64,000 bases of DNA from Candidatus Nitrosopumilus sp. GTDB taxonomy: Archaea; Thermoproteota; Nitrososphaeria; Nitrososphaerales; Nitrosopumilaceae. Every line of letters begins with the position of its first letter. The first letter of the stretch is position 1. Positions 25,831-35,002 of this stretch are shown here, one piece after another. The stretch covers positions 1-64,000 of the forward strand of contig JAOTSS010000002.1 of the NCBI GenBank assembly GCA_029864805.1, in the 5' to 3' direction. The position numbers were made by a program, and so were the translations under genes. The notes beneath the pieces are model-generated. The model made no database searches, was not told the origin of the DNA, and saw nothing but the letters and a program-made list of their open reading frames with translations.

Positions 25831-26070
25831 TTGGCAACAAAAAAGAAAATTGTTTCTAAAAAGAAGAAACAAAATAGTTCTTCAACTAAAACAATTCTTC
25901 CTAAACCCAAACTATGTCCATTACAAACCAAAAAACCTGAAGAGAAAAAGTCAATCCATCATGCAACAGGTGTCATATCAGAACAAGAATCATACCCTAA
26001 GGGAGTCTATCAGTTCCCAAAGGAAATAATTCAATCCCACATTCCACAGTATAATGATGCCATACTCTAA
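25831..26070 (+). CDS. Small lysine-rich protein
   Basis: 79 residues with a strongly basic start (K-K-K-I-V-S-K-K-K-K-Q) and one cysteine. TTG start. The stop TAA (26068-26070) overlaps the ATG of the next small gene. Confidence 0.45.
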   Translation: MATKKKIVSKKKKQNSSSTKTILPKPKLCPLQTKKPEEKKSIHHATGVISEQESYPKGVYQFPKEIIQSHIPQYNDAIL

Positions 26071-26183
26071 TGGTACAAACCCCAAACCGCTGTCTGCTGC
26101 ACAAATTACCAACAGACGAAATTGTTCCAAAAATAATACGTTCTTTCCCAAGTTTTGCAAAATCAATCAGAAAATGGAATTGA
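26070..26183 (+). CDS. Unknown 37-residue protein
   Basis: ATG overlaps the preceding stop codon by one base. A short hydrophobic/basic helix with C-L-L-H near the start. Another frame with similar quality (26155-26298) overlaps its end, so the two may be parts of one frameshifted gene. Confidence 0.35.
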   Translation: MVQTPNRCLLHKLPTDEIVPKIIRSFPSFAKSIRKWN

Positions 26184-26298
26184 GTCTAGAGTCATTCTGT
26201 GCAAGGAAAACTTACGATTGATTTTCTTAAATCCTGCATCAGAAAAACCGTTTTGTGTAAGCACAGAAACTGCCGAAAAATTAATCAGCCGTGGCTGA
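26155..26298 (+). CDS. Unknown 47-residue protein
   Basis: Starts at a TTG inside the previous gene; ends TGA. Contains one cysteine and F-L-N-P-A-S-E-K-P-F-C. Possibly the C-terminal half of the gene at 26070 after a frameshift. Confidence 0.35.
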   Translation: MQNQSENGIESRVILCKENLRLIFLNPASEKPFCVSTETAEKLISRG

Positions 26299-26447
26299 TA
26301 TTCGTTTTATTGATTTTAAATACCAAATTTCTATTCATGGACTATTGACAGTCATGTTCATTCCAGTTAGACCATCAAGATGAGAATATGATGAAGGTCA
26401 ACCAAATGAGTAGTAAGATCTAATACTTATGGAATCAGAATTATTTC

Positions 26448-26552
26448 GTGTCATGTAAAATTCCTAATTGGTGGAAGGGTTTACCAAAAGAATTACAATT
26501 CGACATTGAATTAGAAGATAAAAGTCAGAATTCTAAATTATCAAAAAAATAA
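26448..26552 (+). CDS. Unknown 34-residue protein
   Basis: GTG start; hydrophobic-aromatic P-N-W-W-K-G-L near the start and a charged, basic tail. Stands alone between 26298 and the minus-strand DUF1059 gene. Confidence 0.35.
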   Translation: MSCKIPNWWKGLPKELQFDIELEDKSQNSKLSKK

Positions 26553-26568
26553 AAAAGAAAAGAAATTT

Positions 26569-26745
26569 TCAAACTTCTTTAATGAGGGATTTTATTTTCT
26601 CAGCAAGCTCTGCATTTACCTGCAAATCTTTATGAAATTCTTTGACATGCTCTGTTGCCTTTGTCATTAATTCTTCTTCTGTTTGGGCAGTTGCAGACCA
26701 TCCACAATCCTTGCCTGCATCTGCACAGCTAAGACTTTTTGCCAT
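26569..26745 (-). CDS. DUF1059-family small protein
   Basis: 58 residues, ATG at 26743-26745. S-C-A-D-A-G-K-D-C-G-W is the conserved N-terminal cysteine motif of DUF1059; the rest is a charged helix with E-H-V-K-E-F-H. The family is widespread in archaea with unknown function. Located beside the capsid remnant. Confidence 0.75.
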   Translation of the reverse strand: MAKSLSCADAGKDCGWSATAQTEEELMTKATEHVKEFHKDLQVNAELAEKIKSLIKEV

Positions 26746-26797
26746 GATTTAGATAAGATTTTAGTATTAAATAAATTAAAAAAAAGAGAAGCATTAT

Positions 26798-27238
26798 CTA
26801 TGCTGTGTGTGAAACTCTACAGGTCTTCTCAAGATGTCTGACTACTGCCAAAATCTTTTGCGTTCCTGTAAGTAGGATTGTCTGAAATTCATTTCTGCGT
26901 TGAGCCTCCCTTGTAAGATCTCGTCCTGATACAATACCAAATGCATCAGTGGCAAACATACATGATCTAAGGTTGTTGTTACCTGTTCCATCAAGTGGAA
27001 GTTCAGAACTTCTAATCAAGTTGACACCTGCAATTCTCTCAACTGTTCCCTCTGTAATTATTAGAGGTCTGCTGAACTGTATGTGGGAATCTACACTTGG
27101 AGACTTTGTAATGTCTCTTATTGCTTTTCCGCTTGTGTACATTTGTATCTGATCAAAGAATCCTGAATCCTCAATTACACCCTTGCCTGCTAAGAGACCT
27201 GCATAGTCAAGTAGTCATAGTGCTGAACCTATTCTGGT
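26798..27238 (-). pseudogene. Major capsid protein fragment (HK97 type, C-terminal)
   Basis: Residues from R-P-L-I-I-T-E-G-T-V-E-R-I-A-G through I-R-S-S-E-L-P and the tail A-V-V-R-H-L-E-K-T-C-R look like the C-terminal half of a tailed-virus capsid protein, including the A-domain and end strand. An in-frame TGA at 27215-27217 lies upstream of the only good Met (27142), and the sequence before it ends by 27240, next to another gene. The N-terminal 150 or more residues, with the E-loop and spine helix, are missing. It is either deleted or an incorrectly copied fragment, so the virion could not form from this alone. Confidence 0.65.
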
Positions 27239-27284
27239 TTAATTAAGCAGACATTTTATAAAAAATAAAAAAGAGGAGTTTCTC

Positions 27285-27593
27285 TTAATTTCTCAATTTG
27301 GTAGCAATTGCGCCACCTGTGTTTTTTACCAGGGTATCAATACCTGTAATGGTTCCAATCACTGCAACTAGTGTAAGGAATACGGTAAGATCATCTGCCC
27401 CTTCCGGGATAGACTGAATCACTGTTCCAACTATTGTTATCGATAGCACCACTGCAATGATTGCAGATGTTAGCAGTTTTCTTGGATCAAAGGGATTGCC
27501 AGACTGGCCGAAATCCAATCCTATTTGCAATGCAACACCGATTACTGTCACCAGTATTGTTGCCTGTATCTGGTCTAAACCGAATACGTCCAT
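27285..27593 (-). CDS. Three-helix membrane protein, possibly viral
   Basis: 102 residues with about three hydrophobic segments and polar ends. Small size and position beside the capsid remnant resemble a holin or other viral membrane protein, but nothing proves this. Confidence 0.6.
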   Translation of the reverse strand: MDVFGLDQIQATILVTVIGVALQIGLDFGQSGNPFDPRKLLTSAIIAVVLSITIVGTVIQSIPEGADDLTVFLTLVAVIGTITGIDTLVKNTGGAIATKLRN

Positions 27594-27699
27594 GAATCAT
27601 CGCAAGAATTCTGATTTAAGCGAAGTGTTCAGATAAATCCCATCTAAGATTACGCAATAACCCTCTTCTTTAATTCCAAATTTGCCTCATTTAGATCTC

Positions 27700-27828
27700 A
27701 TGTCCTACCGCTGTCTAATCTGCCATACAGTCCTGGATTCCCCTCACAAGCTAGAGGTTCACTTGGAGATAGATCACAAGTGGAACCAGAAGAAGGAAGC
27801 ACCAAAGGGACTTGACAGTTGGACATGA
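27700..27828 (+). CDS. C2H2 zinc-finger mini protein, 42 residues
   Basis: ATG 27700 to TGA 27828. Cys5-x2-Cys8-x12-His21-x4-His26 is a classical C2H2 finger. The last codons ATGA overlap the next frame, as in virus operons. Likely a small DNA-binding protein. Confidence 0.6.
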   Translation: MSYRCLICHTVLDSPHKLEVHLEIDHKWNQKKEAPKGLDSWT

Positions 27829-27997
27829 TCTGCAACATAATAGGATGCAACGCTGAAGGATATGTAAAAATGATTCCTCTGCTGCTATCTTCTTTGCGTG
27901 AATCTCACATACTCTCATTATCTCCTTGAACATCGGCTCATCTGTTTGCCGTGAAAATAATAGAACATCACCCATTAGAGTTCATGTCTTGCCATAG
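27825..27997 (+). pseudogene. Possible broken cysteine-containing mini gene
   Basis: ATG overlaps the stop of the zinc-finger gene. It starts C-N-I-I-G-C-N-A-E-G-Y-V-K, then a homopolymer A run near 27870 would need one more A to continue as N-D-S-S-A-A-I-F-F-A, followed by an in-frame TGA and coding-like residues to 27997. An opposing minus-strand frame at 27751-27975 is an alternative. Weak. Confidence 0.3.
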
Positions 27998-28103
27998 GAA
28001 ATAACGAAGAATAATGATGTGTATGATTTGTGATTGTAAGTTTGGAAGAAATTCTTTTAGCTGAACTATTAATCGTATAAAACACAAAAAACTAAAGAAG
28101 AAC

Positions 28104-28367
28104 TTGATTGTAAAAATCACTGTGAATGATGTAGATAAGATCAAGAGAATTCTTAAGATAAGGTCAAACTACTATGGATTGGAAAAATGTACAGTATGTG
28201 GTGCCAAAACAGAAAATGCCTATTTTTACAATAAAGGCAGCAAGGAAATTGGCATTCTTTTGTGTAAGGAATGTAACCAATTAGAAATTAAGGAAGGTGA
28301 CGTAAAGGGAAATGCTTCATTGGAATATCTTTACCGAAGAGTACATCAAAAACAATCTTCCGATTAA
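28104..28367 (+). CDS. Small zinc-ribbon protein
   Basis: 87 residues, TTG start. Cys29-x2-Cys32 and Cys54-x2-Cys57 form a zinc ribbon (C-T-V-C, C-K-E-C), with an N-terminal helical part. Unknown role in the element. Confidence 0.7.
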   Translation: MIVKITVNDVDKIKRILKIRSNYYGLEKCTVCGAKTENAYFYNKGSKEIGILLCKECNQLEIKEGDVKGNASLEYLYRRVHQKQSSD

Positions 28368-28409
28368 AACTATTGAATTGACGTCTCATTACAAATTGGA
28401 ATAGGCACA

Positions 28410-28766
28410 TCAAAACAAGATGGATTGTGTGAATTTCTTCCTGTTTCTCTCTATAATGATATAGTATTGAATGATTTCAGATATCTTTTCATCAACTCTC
28501 AACCCCGAATTGTTGGCAGCTGACTGAAAGTATAGGTAATCCTCGTCTTTTATCCTGATGACAATCTCCCGCAAGGAATTGTCTAAGGCACAGAAAGATA
28601 AAATCAGATCCTTTGGAGTAATGTTTAGTTTTTGTGAGCGATCAACTCATGAAACTAGATGTATCTTGCTGATGGAATGCTTTGAAATATCCTTATGAAT
28701 GTCAGATATGAATTCCTCTTTGAATGTCAAATCGCACACATAGCACTTGAAACCATCGCAGGGCAT
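28410..28766 (-). pseudogene. Zinc-finger protein with in-frame stop codon
   Basis: The ATG at 28764-28766 opens a 39-residue finger: Cys8-x2-Cys11-x12-His24-x5-His30, ending at TGA 28647-28649. The same frame continues without shift for 78 further codons with protein-like composition (I-T-P-K-D-L-I-L-S-F-C, I-V-I-R-I-K-D-E-D-Y), to TGA at 28410-28412. One explanation is a nonsense mutation of a roughly 119-codon gene; the other is two genes. It lies in the decayed provirus. Confidence 0.5.
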
Positions 28767-28982
28767 GCAATTAATTATGAATTTTTGGTATTAAAGAGAC
28801 ACGTAGGAATCATCAGTGGTTTTTCGGAATATCTTGATTCTATGAACGATTGTTTTCTAATAGACTGATATTCATATCAAATGTAAAAAGATGATCATAA
28901 ATCTGAAATCCCCTGACGGTCCAACTGTGTTTCATATCGAAAAATCCTAAAAAACATAGATAAACAATTCTACACATTCAAT

Positions 28983-29708
28983 TCATGAATTGTAGTTCCC
29001 TGTGCTGATTTCTGTGCCGTCTACTGCCAGAATGCTGTTTGGTGAATCAAATATTGCGTATTCCTGCTCCCAGTTTGTAGTGTTGGTTACACCTGTGTCA
29101 ATGTTAGTACCTGAATAATAATAACGACTGTTTTGATGATGAAGAAATACAGTAGAGGTACTCAGTTGTACGCCAGTAGGGGGACTATTAGTGATATTTT
29201 TGAATGCGATGAGCCATGTAAAAGGTTGGGATAGTGCACCACCGGTGTATGTAGCCCTGTCAATAAGTTCATCTGTTCCATTAAATCTAATGACATCAAG
29301 CCCGTTTTGTGCTGCACTTACCCATAGAGGTTGCGTTGCGCTAACAGCATTAGTAAGATGATTGTCTTGACCGCTTTTGTCATCCCATTGTGAAACCCTG
29401 TCTGAACCATCTTTGGTAATTGTTGCAGCATCTGATGCATCCCACCAGCCAATAAGATTTGGTACATCCAAGGGAGAAAAGCCACCTGCTACACTCCAGA
29501 GAATAGACTGCAATGGTATCGAACCAATCGGAGCAGAAGGTGTTATTATTCCACTTCTAGTCAGTTCCTGCAGCCAGTGCCTTACCTTTGTGTGAGATGC
29601 CGGGATTCCTCGAAAGATTTGCTCTAAGGTAGAATTGGGATTGGATGTAATGTATGATATGATTGCTAAACGTAACTGGTCATTTTCATAACCGAACTCT
29701 TGAACCAC
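28983..29708 (-). CDS. Winged helix plus lectin-like (LamG/ConA) protein, C-terminally short
   Basis: 241 residues. Residues 1-60 resemble a winged helix with I-I-S-Y-I-T and T-R-S-G-I-I. Residues about 85-240 show a LamG/concanavalin-like start: G-W-W-D-A-S-D-A, W-D-D-K-S-G, I-R-F-N-G-T, F-T-W-L-I-A-F. Such domains occur in viral tail or spike proteins. The usual last strands are absent before the stop, so it may be truncated. Confidence 0.6.
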   Translation of the reverse strand: MVQEFGYENDQLRLAIISYITSNPNSTLEQIFRGIPASHTKVRHWLQELTRSGIITPSAPIGSIPLQSILWSVAGGFSPLDVPNLIGWWDASDAATITKDGSDRVSQWDDKSGQDNHLTNAVSATQPLWVSAAQNGLDVIRFNGTDELIDRATYTGGALSQPFTWLIAFKNITNSPPTGVQLSTSTVFLHHQNSRYYYSGTNIDTGVTNTTNWEQEYAIFDSPNSILAVDGTEISTGNYNS

Positions 29709-29742
29709 GAGAATGTTTTTGTAAATGAATTAAAGAGAAGAA

Positions 29743-30270
29743 TTATCTTTTGCTAATCAATTTGTAAGTTTCATTATCTTTTTCAAAAGTTAACACCGTG
29801 GGAGCAAAAACATTTAGTTCTTGATTGGGTGGAAAATCATTAACATTATCTATTGAATTAAACCAAACTTGGAAAGTCATTTCATTCTGTTCAGGATCTA
29901 TATAAAGTGGAACAGATCTTTTAGATTCATCAGATTTGATAATCATATTTCTTGAAGTTTCAGAACTCCAAGTATTTCCTTCATCTAATGAAACAGTTGC
30001 ATTGATTCCTCCTGCCTGAAATACAACTCTGCCATTAGATTGACCTTCATTCCACAATGCAATACCAACATAATGCCCTATCGAATCTTTTTGTAATACA
30101 TTATTTGGTAAATCTAATTGTTTGCTACCTAGAGAAAGAAACACTTGTGGTCTCTCTTGCCATTGAGTCTCGGCCAGTGGTCCTTGATAATATCCTGCAA
30201 TAATAGCACCAATGGCACCAATTATAGCAACTGTGATAATGGTGTCTCTACTCTTATTTTTTGCCACCAA
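29743..30270 (-). CDS. Membrane-anchored protein, 175 residues
   Basis: Starts TTG/GTG. An N-terminal membrane helix (about residues 10-28) is followed by a beta-rich external domain. No motif. Possibly a host-interaction or virion membrane protein. Confidence 0.6.
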   Translation of the reverse strand: MVAKNKSRDTIITVAIIGAIGAIIAGYYQGPLAETQWQERPQVFLSLGSKQLDLPNNVLQKDSIGHYVGIALWNEGQSNGRVVFQAGGINATVSLDEGNTWSSETSRNMIIKSDESKRSVPLYIDPEQNEMTFQVWFNSIDNVNDFPPNQELNVFAPTVLTFEKDNETYKLISKR

Positions 30271-30386
30271 AATGATGATGACATGGAAGAATATGTGGTT
30301 ATCTACATAGAAGAACTGAGTAATTTTGTAGAAGAGAAGAATTGTTTAGAAGTTATTTTAACATCCGTTCAGATAGAATTAACGAA

Positions 30387-31040
30387 TCAATCAATATTAT
30401 TATTTAATAAATCCCATACTTTCATCAGATTTTCATCAACATGTTCCAAAGTTGAAAAAACAAATTGAATTTCTTTATTTGCGTCAATAGCTGTTACACA
30501 TAATGATAGATCTAGTGTCATTGAGCTTAAAATCATAAAAATTTCAGGGTCGACAATTTCTTCATAGGCACTAATTAGTTCAGAAACATGATTACAATCT
30601 TTAACGATACTTTCCAAGAATTCAATTAAATCTTCTTTAGTTTGATATGCATTTAGTTTTCTGTTGTTTTCTTCAAAATCTGCAAGTTCTGATTCTACAT
30701 CATTTCGGATACCCGATATAATAGGATCCAAGACACCTAACAATCTCCCGATTCTTTTTAATTTTTGGTTTTGATTTTGTTTAATGATTTCTCCTTGTTT
30801 CTCAATAATGGGTTTCATTTCTTTAATCAAATTACTTTGTGTAGAAATGATTTTTTTGGTATCCTGCAACTGAATTTCTAACTTCGTAAGTTCAATGGAA
30901 TGTTCCAAGTCTTGTATTCTTTGATGTAATTGATCAAATGTTTTTTGTTTACGTTCTTTTTCAAAAAAATAAAGCCCAATTACAATACCTGCAATTGCCG
31001 CAATCAATAATTCTAATATCATTGTAGAAAAATTTGACAT
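30387..31040 (-). CDS. Membrane coiled-coil protein
   Basis: 217 residues from ATG at 31038-31040; an earlier TTG at 31106 is possible. A single N-terminal membrane helix, then a long coiled coil (Q-D-L-E-H-S-I-E-L), and a C-terminal helical domain. Topology recalls viral spanin- or chemotaxis-type membrane proteins, without specific evidence. Confidence 0.55.
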   Translation of the reverse strand: MSNFSTMILELLIAAIAGIVIGLYFFEKERKQKTFDQLHQRIQDLEHSIELTKLEIQLQDTKKIISTQSNLIKEMKPIIEKQGEIIKQNQNQKLKRIGRLLGVLDPIISGIRNDVESELADFEENNRKLNAYQTKEDLIEFLESIVKDCNHVSELISAYEEIVDPEIFMILSSMTLDLSLCVTAIDANKEIQFVFSTLEHVDENLMKVWDLLNNNID

Positions 31041-31138
31041 ATCACATTGATAGTCAAATTGGAAAAGTTCACCGCATAATGCATATTTTATTTCATTAAT
31101 CAACAAAAAATATCAAAGCTAGAAGAATATTTGATTAT

Positions 31139-32803
31139 CTATGCACTAAACCACCACATCTCTCCATCCTTTGAGATATCATTTGCAATCTCAGCATAGT
31201 TACAAGAATGCAATGCATCATCAGGCCTTCCTGTCTGGTGGAAATACCTGCGATATGTCTGGCCTGTACTCTTTAGCTTGGTGATTTCAGCCTCGATATT
31301 GCAGAACTGCTCGACAATCCAGTCAACTTTGGCAGGATCAGCAGCAGGTATTACCATCTTGCCATTAGTGATTCTGTTAATTATTCGGTCTATGGAATAT
31401 GTTCTATCTATGGTGTATCGGTTTTCTTTTCTCAGTTTCTTTTCTTCCTGTTTAGTTGGTAGTGGCAGTTCAGGTCTGATTCGATACGAGTTCTTTCTAA
31501 CCAGACTTGCATACTTTGATTCTAGTTTCTGTACTTGGTGAGTTCCTCCACCTGCATCAACTACAACTTGTTTTGGGGAATAATCCTCAATGTATCCTGA
31601 TACAATCTCGTACTGCTTGTCGACATCACTGGTTGGGATCATTTCTGCTTTGAGCAGAATCATCTTATCTTCTTGCATTTGCATTACCCAGGGGATAGTT
31701 TTAGAACCACCGCCCCAATCAACACCAATGAATACATCACCTAGTGATCTGTCAACTTGTTCTGGTGATATCATGGAACGAGTCCTGTCATACAGCTTGA
31801 ACATCATGGAATCAGTTATTGGTTTAATGTCACCTTCAACGAATTTAGCTTCGACATGTTGTGCAAATTCTACAGTTGGATAGTTTTCTCGCTTGTATTC
31901 TATACTAAATTCTAGTGATACTTTGTATTTCTCTACGGCATCATTTTTTGTTAGTGGAATGTGTGGAAACATTAGTTGTGTCATGTGATATCCATGTCTT
32001 GTATAATTTTCTGGTACTGTAGATTCCCAATGCCCTTCCAATACATCTAGTAAATAATCATCCCAAACCAAACCATCCTGATTAAATTCTAGTTTGTCAC
32101 GCCATAGTGAATTGTTGTATTTCCACTCTCTTTGATCTGTGGAATGCCACATCTTGTGATAATTAGTATTGACATACCCACCAATGCCAACTATTCTTTC
32201 CTTTCCTTGTGTAAATGACTGAGTTTCTTTGGCTTTAGCATAAGAATCCCAATCAAGATATTGCGATTCATCAAATAGATTTTCATTGATTGACTTTCCC
32301 TCAAGATGCTTGAAGGAATGGACATGCGTTACCAGTGTGTTTACAGAGCCATTCTTGAGAAGTATCCTGCCTACTTCTCCCAAGGTTCCACCTTGAACAT
32401 ATTTTCGCAAGGGGGCAGTATTCCACAATGCCTGTCTGAATTTGATGTTGGAAAATGTAGATAGTGATTCATCTTCGTATGTTACGTAATTGGCGTGAAA
32501 TCCTGGGCGTGTAGTAGTGAGAAAGGCCATTCTTGAGGCAAGATATGTGGATTTTCCTGTTTGTCTGGCAAATAATATCTGGATAAATGGATGCTCATCC
32601 TCATACAGTCTTTGCATGAATGGCTCATAATGTAATATGTTGGTTCTTCCCTCTATGATTGGTCTGGCTTGAAGCATCCATTCTTTGAAATGTATTGGTA
32701 GTTTCTCTTCTAGTTCATCTTTTGAGAATAATTGAGATGTTACTTTGTTTACTGTGTTTTTATCGTATTGTATTACTGAACCATCATCGTCTAAAATTTG
32801 CAT
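31139..32803 (-). CDS. terL: Large terminase subunit (TerL)
   Basis: 554 residues, the usual length. Walker A F-A-R-Q-T-G-K-S-T at about residues 78-86, Walker B-like N-L-F-D-E-S-Q, and the nuclease domain with V-F-I-G-V-D-W-G-G-G, V-V-V-D-A-G-G-G-T and G-R-P-D-D-A-L-H-S, carrying the three catalytic acids. It would package viral DNA into a procapsid by ATP hydrolysis and cut it. Appears intact. The likely small subunit lies at 33824. Confidence 0.93.
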   Translation of the reverse strand: MQILDDDGSVIQYDKNTVNKVTSQLFSKDELEEKLPIHFKEWMLQARPIIEGRTNILHYEPFMQRLYEDEHPFIQILFARQTGKSTYLASRMAFLTTTRPGFHANYVTYEDESLSTFSNIKFRQALWNTAPLRKYVQGGTLGEVGRILLKNGSVNTLVTHVHSFKHLEGKSINENLFDESQYLDWDSYAKAKETQSFTQGKERIVGIGGYVNTNYHKMWHSTDQREWKYNNSLWRDKLEFNQDGLVWDDYLLDVLEGHWESTVPENYTRHGYHMTQLMFPHIPLTKNDAVEKYKVSLEFSIEYKRENYPTVEFAQHVEAKFVEGDIKPITDSMMFKLYDRTRSMISPEQVDRSLGDVFIGVDWGGGSKTIPWVMQMQEDKMILLKAEMIPTSDVDKQYEIVSGYIEDYSPKQVVVDAGGGTHQVQKLESKYASLVRKNSYRIRPELPLPTKQEEKKLRKENRYTIDRTYSIDRIINRITNGKMVIPAADPAKVDWIVEQFCNIEAEITKLKSTGQTYRRYFHQTGRPDDALHSCNYAEIANDISKDGEMWWFSA

Positions 32804-32907
32804 TTAGTATTTGTTTTTGGATGAGGTGTAATGAGAAGTGTTAGGATAATAGTAGATGTATCTTGTAATATTATGATTAAATTACCAAGGAGAAAAGAGA
32901 AGGGAAA

Positions 32908-33015
32908 CTAGTTGAGCGGGGTTTTACAATTACCCAACAGAACTGTGTCCCTGTCAAAAGAATCAGGATTAATTTTTTGTTTTTGAATTTGTTTCATTTC
33001 TATATCATTACGCAT
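32908..33015 (-). CDS. Unknown 35-residue protein
   Basis: ATG at 33013-33015, TAG at 32908. A basic/glutamine-rich start and one cysteine. Rests between terL and the next gene; rest of 32804-33143 shows nothing. Confidence 0.35.
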   Translation of the reverse strand: MRNDIEMKQIQKQKINPDSFDRDTVLLGNCKTPLN

Positions 33016-33143
33016 GTTTCGCTTTTAACTCGTTCTTGTATAGCTACAGGATCTAATCACAATCTACAACAGTAAATCACACATCTTTCCGGATGTAACG
33101 TGGCAATAATAACATGAAATTCCTGAAAGAAAAAGAGAACTAA

Positions 33144-33638
33144 TTATGCTAAAGATTTTCTGTAGCAATCCCAATTATCCCAAAATGTTTTTGCGTATTT
33201 ATTATTTTTTTCAATCTTGTGTTTACTACAATATTTACCAAAATTTTTCCAATAGTCAGGCTTGAATACTGTTTCTTCATTAGGATCACCATTCAACACA
33301 TACCAATTTTCAAGTGCAGATGCAATTTTAAATTCAGTTTGAAAAAATTCTGTCATATCATCAGAGATTTTTCCATCAAAGTTTAGCTTGGCTATTCTTT
33401 CTAAAATATTTACATAATTAACAGCATATTGTTTAAAATCTTGTTCATTTGAATTACATGAAGGTAGAGTTTTGTCCATCTCCATAATTTCTTTTTGAAA
33501 TCCATTTAGATTTTCTACATATCGTGTATTTTTTCCATCAATGTACGCTTTTGCAGTGAAACCAAGTGTTGCAATAAGAGCTAACATTACACCAATGTTG
33601 ACCACAAGAGAAATCAAAATAGGATCCATCTCAGACAT
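33144..33638 (-). CDS. Membrane-anchored protein, 164 residues
   Basis: One N-terminal membrane helix (about 9-32), then a helical soluble domain with aromatic and basic C-terminus (W-D-N-W-D-C-Y-R). No family recognised. Confidence 0.6.
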   Translation of the reverse strand: MSEMDPILISLVVNIGVMLALIATLGFTAKAYIDGKNTRYVENLNGFQKEIMEMDKTLPSCNSNEQDFKQYAVNYVNILERIAKLNFDGKISDDMTEFFQTEFKIASALENWYVLNGDPNEETVFKPDYWKNFGKYCSKHKIEKNNKYAKTFWDNWDCYRKSLA

Positions 33639-33823
33639 GTATCATATTGATTTCAGCAAAACATATTCTTTCCCATTCGAGCCATTCCGATTATTTCTTA
33701 GTTATGAAACAAGTAAAATCATTTTACTATTTGAGCCTAAAATAATCATTAACCTACATATCATCTCCATAATCCCCATATTGAAAATACTCTGGCTTGT
33801 ACCACATACTAGAGTTATAGAAA

Positions 33824-34303
33824 TTAGGTCTTTTTTGATGCTAGTTTAATCACATCTACAACACACTCCTGTTCATCTTCTTTTTTCATCTCATTGAACT
33901 TCTTGCCAAGCATTGCAGCAGAAATATTGATATTCTCACCGTTAGTATGTTTCATCTTCGTTTCCTGTACTCTATGTATGATATTCAACCATACATGATT
34001 CTCTGTCTCTTGAAACATTTTTTGTGCCTGTTGTTCTATCCATTCAAGATTCTGTGAGATTGATTCCTGATATGCAGAGTAATTGGATTGTGCCAAATCT
34101 CTAACCCAGGTATTCTTTTGATTGATACTTGTCATGTCTCTGTATATGGTTGCAAAGGATACCTTGTATCCTTGTTCCTCTAGTGCAGGCTGTAATGTGT
34201 AACGGTTTACCAGTTTGCCTTTCTCTCTGAATTGATTAACGATATCTAATAGTTTGAGTCTACGTTCTTGTGTATCATCTAATAGTATGGTTGGCATTCT
34301 CAC
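33824..34303 (-). CDS. Likely small terminase subunit or DNA-binding regulator
   Basis: 159 residues. An N-terminal helix-turn-helix (residues about 10-60: L-D-I-V-N-Q-F-R, F-A-T-I-Y-R-D-M) is followed by long helices suitable for oligomerisation. Position upstream of terL is typical of terS. DNA recognition for packaging is inferred. Confidence 0.6.
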   Translation of the reverse strand: MRMPTILLDDTQERRLKLLDIVNQFREKGKLVNRYTLQPALEEQGYKVSFATIYRDMTSINQKNTWVRDLAQSNYSAYQESISQNLEWIEQQAQKMFQETENHVWLNIIHRVQETKMKHTNGENINISAAMLGKKFNEMKKEDEQECVVDVIKLASKKT

Positions 34304-34341
34304 ATATTGAGCTTGAAACTAGTGAGAAGAGGAGCATTATT

Positions 34342-34626
34342 TTATGAAATTAAAGATGCAGTTTCTTTTTTAGTATCATCATAAGGATCATAACCTCGCT
34401 TTTTGTGTATTGAATCAATAACACCTTTAGTAAATTTATCAAACTTTTCATCTTTCATAGAATCTATTACTTCATCTACAGTTTTTTTCATATCAATTTT
34501 TTTACATAGACGGTCTGCCTCAGAGCAATAATCCTCAATGTATCTTTGAATGTAATCATACTCTGGTCCGTCTATTCCTATTTCCATTCTCCTTCGACTA
34601 AGTCTTTGCCTCCAGTTTTCACTCAT
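34342..34626 (-). CDS. Small charged helical protein
   Basis: 94 residues, rich in Arg, Asp, Glu and Lys with two cysteines (C-S-E, L-C-K). No motif. Precedes the putative small terminase. Confidence 0.5.
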   Translation of the reverse strand: MSENWRQRLSRRRMEIGIDGPEYDYIQRYIEDYCSEADRLCKKIDMKKTVDEVIDSMKDEKFDKFTKGVIDSIHKKRGYDPYDDTKKETASLIS

Positions 34627-34634
34627 TGAATTAA

Positions 34635-34773
34635 CTAGTTCTTCTTTGATAATAAACCCTCTATCATCGCATTCATTCTCTTAGGATGATTCTTTTTACA
34701 CATCACAAAACCATTTCTTGCATATCTTGCAATAGAGAGTTTCAGTAGAATCACAGAAATAACATTTGCTCAT
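34635..34773 (-). pseudogene. Broken B-box-like zinc-finger gene
   Basis: ATG at 34771-34773 opens C-Y-F-C-D-S-T, then Y-C-K-I-C-K-K-W-F-C-D-V and stops at TAA. Shifting the frame after the GTGT run restores C-K-K-N-H-P-K-R-M-N and a stop at 34635-34637. The regained Cys and His complete a B-box-type zinc site, so the likely cause is loss of one GT unit from GTGTGT. The ATG overlaps the stop of the previous gene. Confidence 0.55.
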
Positions 34774-34916
34774 TTGAATTTCTTTTTTGACTTCAAGGTA
34801 ACTTTTGATTCTATAACTTTTGAAACTATAGATTGTTTGATTCCAAAATGCTTCTCAATCTCTTTCTTCCTATCTCCTGTTTTATTGTGAGTTTTTACTT
34901 TTTGCCAGTGTGACAT
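34770..34916 (-). CDS. Small basic HTH-like protein, 48 residues
   Basis: ATG at 34914-34916; stop TGA overlaps the next ATG (ATGA). R-K-K-E-I-E-K-H-F-G-I-K-Q-S-I-V-S-K fits a helix-turn-helix. Perhaps a regulator of the element. Confidence 0.55.
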   Translation of the reverse strand: MSHWQKVKTHNKTGDRKKEIEKHFGIKQSIVSKVIESKVTLKSKKKFK

Positions 34917-35002
34917 GAAAAGAATTCCACAAAAACAATAGAAATGAACTGATAATTAGAGAATTTTATGTTGCGATCATGAAATGCATATATACAATAA
35001 TA

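Noticed and set aside
27751..27975. Minus-strand 74-codon frame opposite the zinc-finger genes
   Set aside because: The first half is protein-like but the last half is not; kept only as an alternative to the plus-strand remnant.
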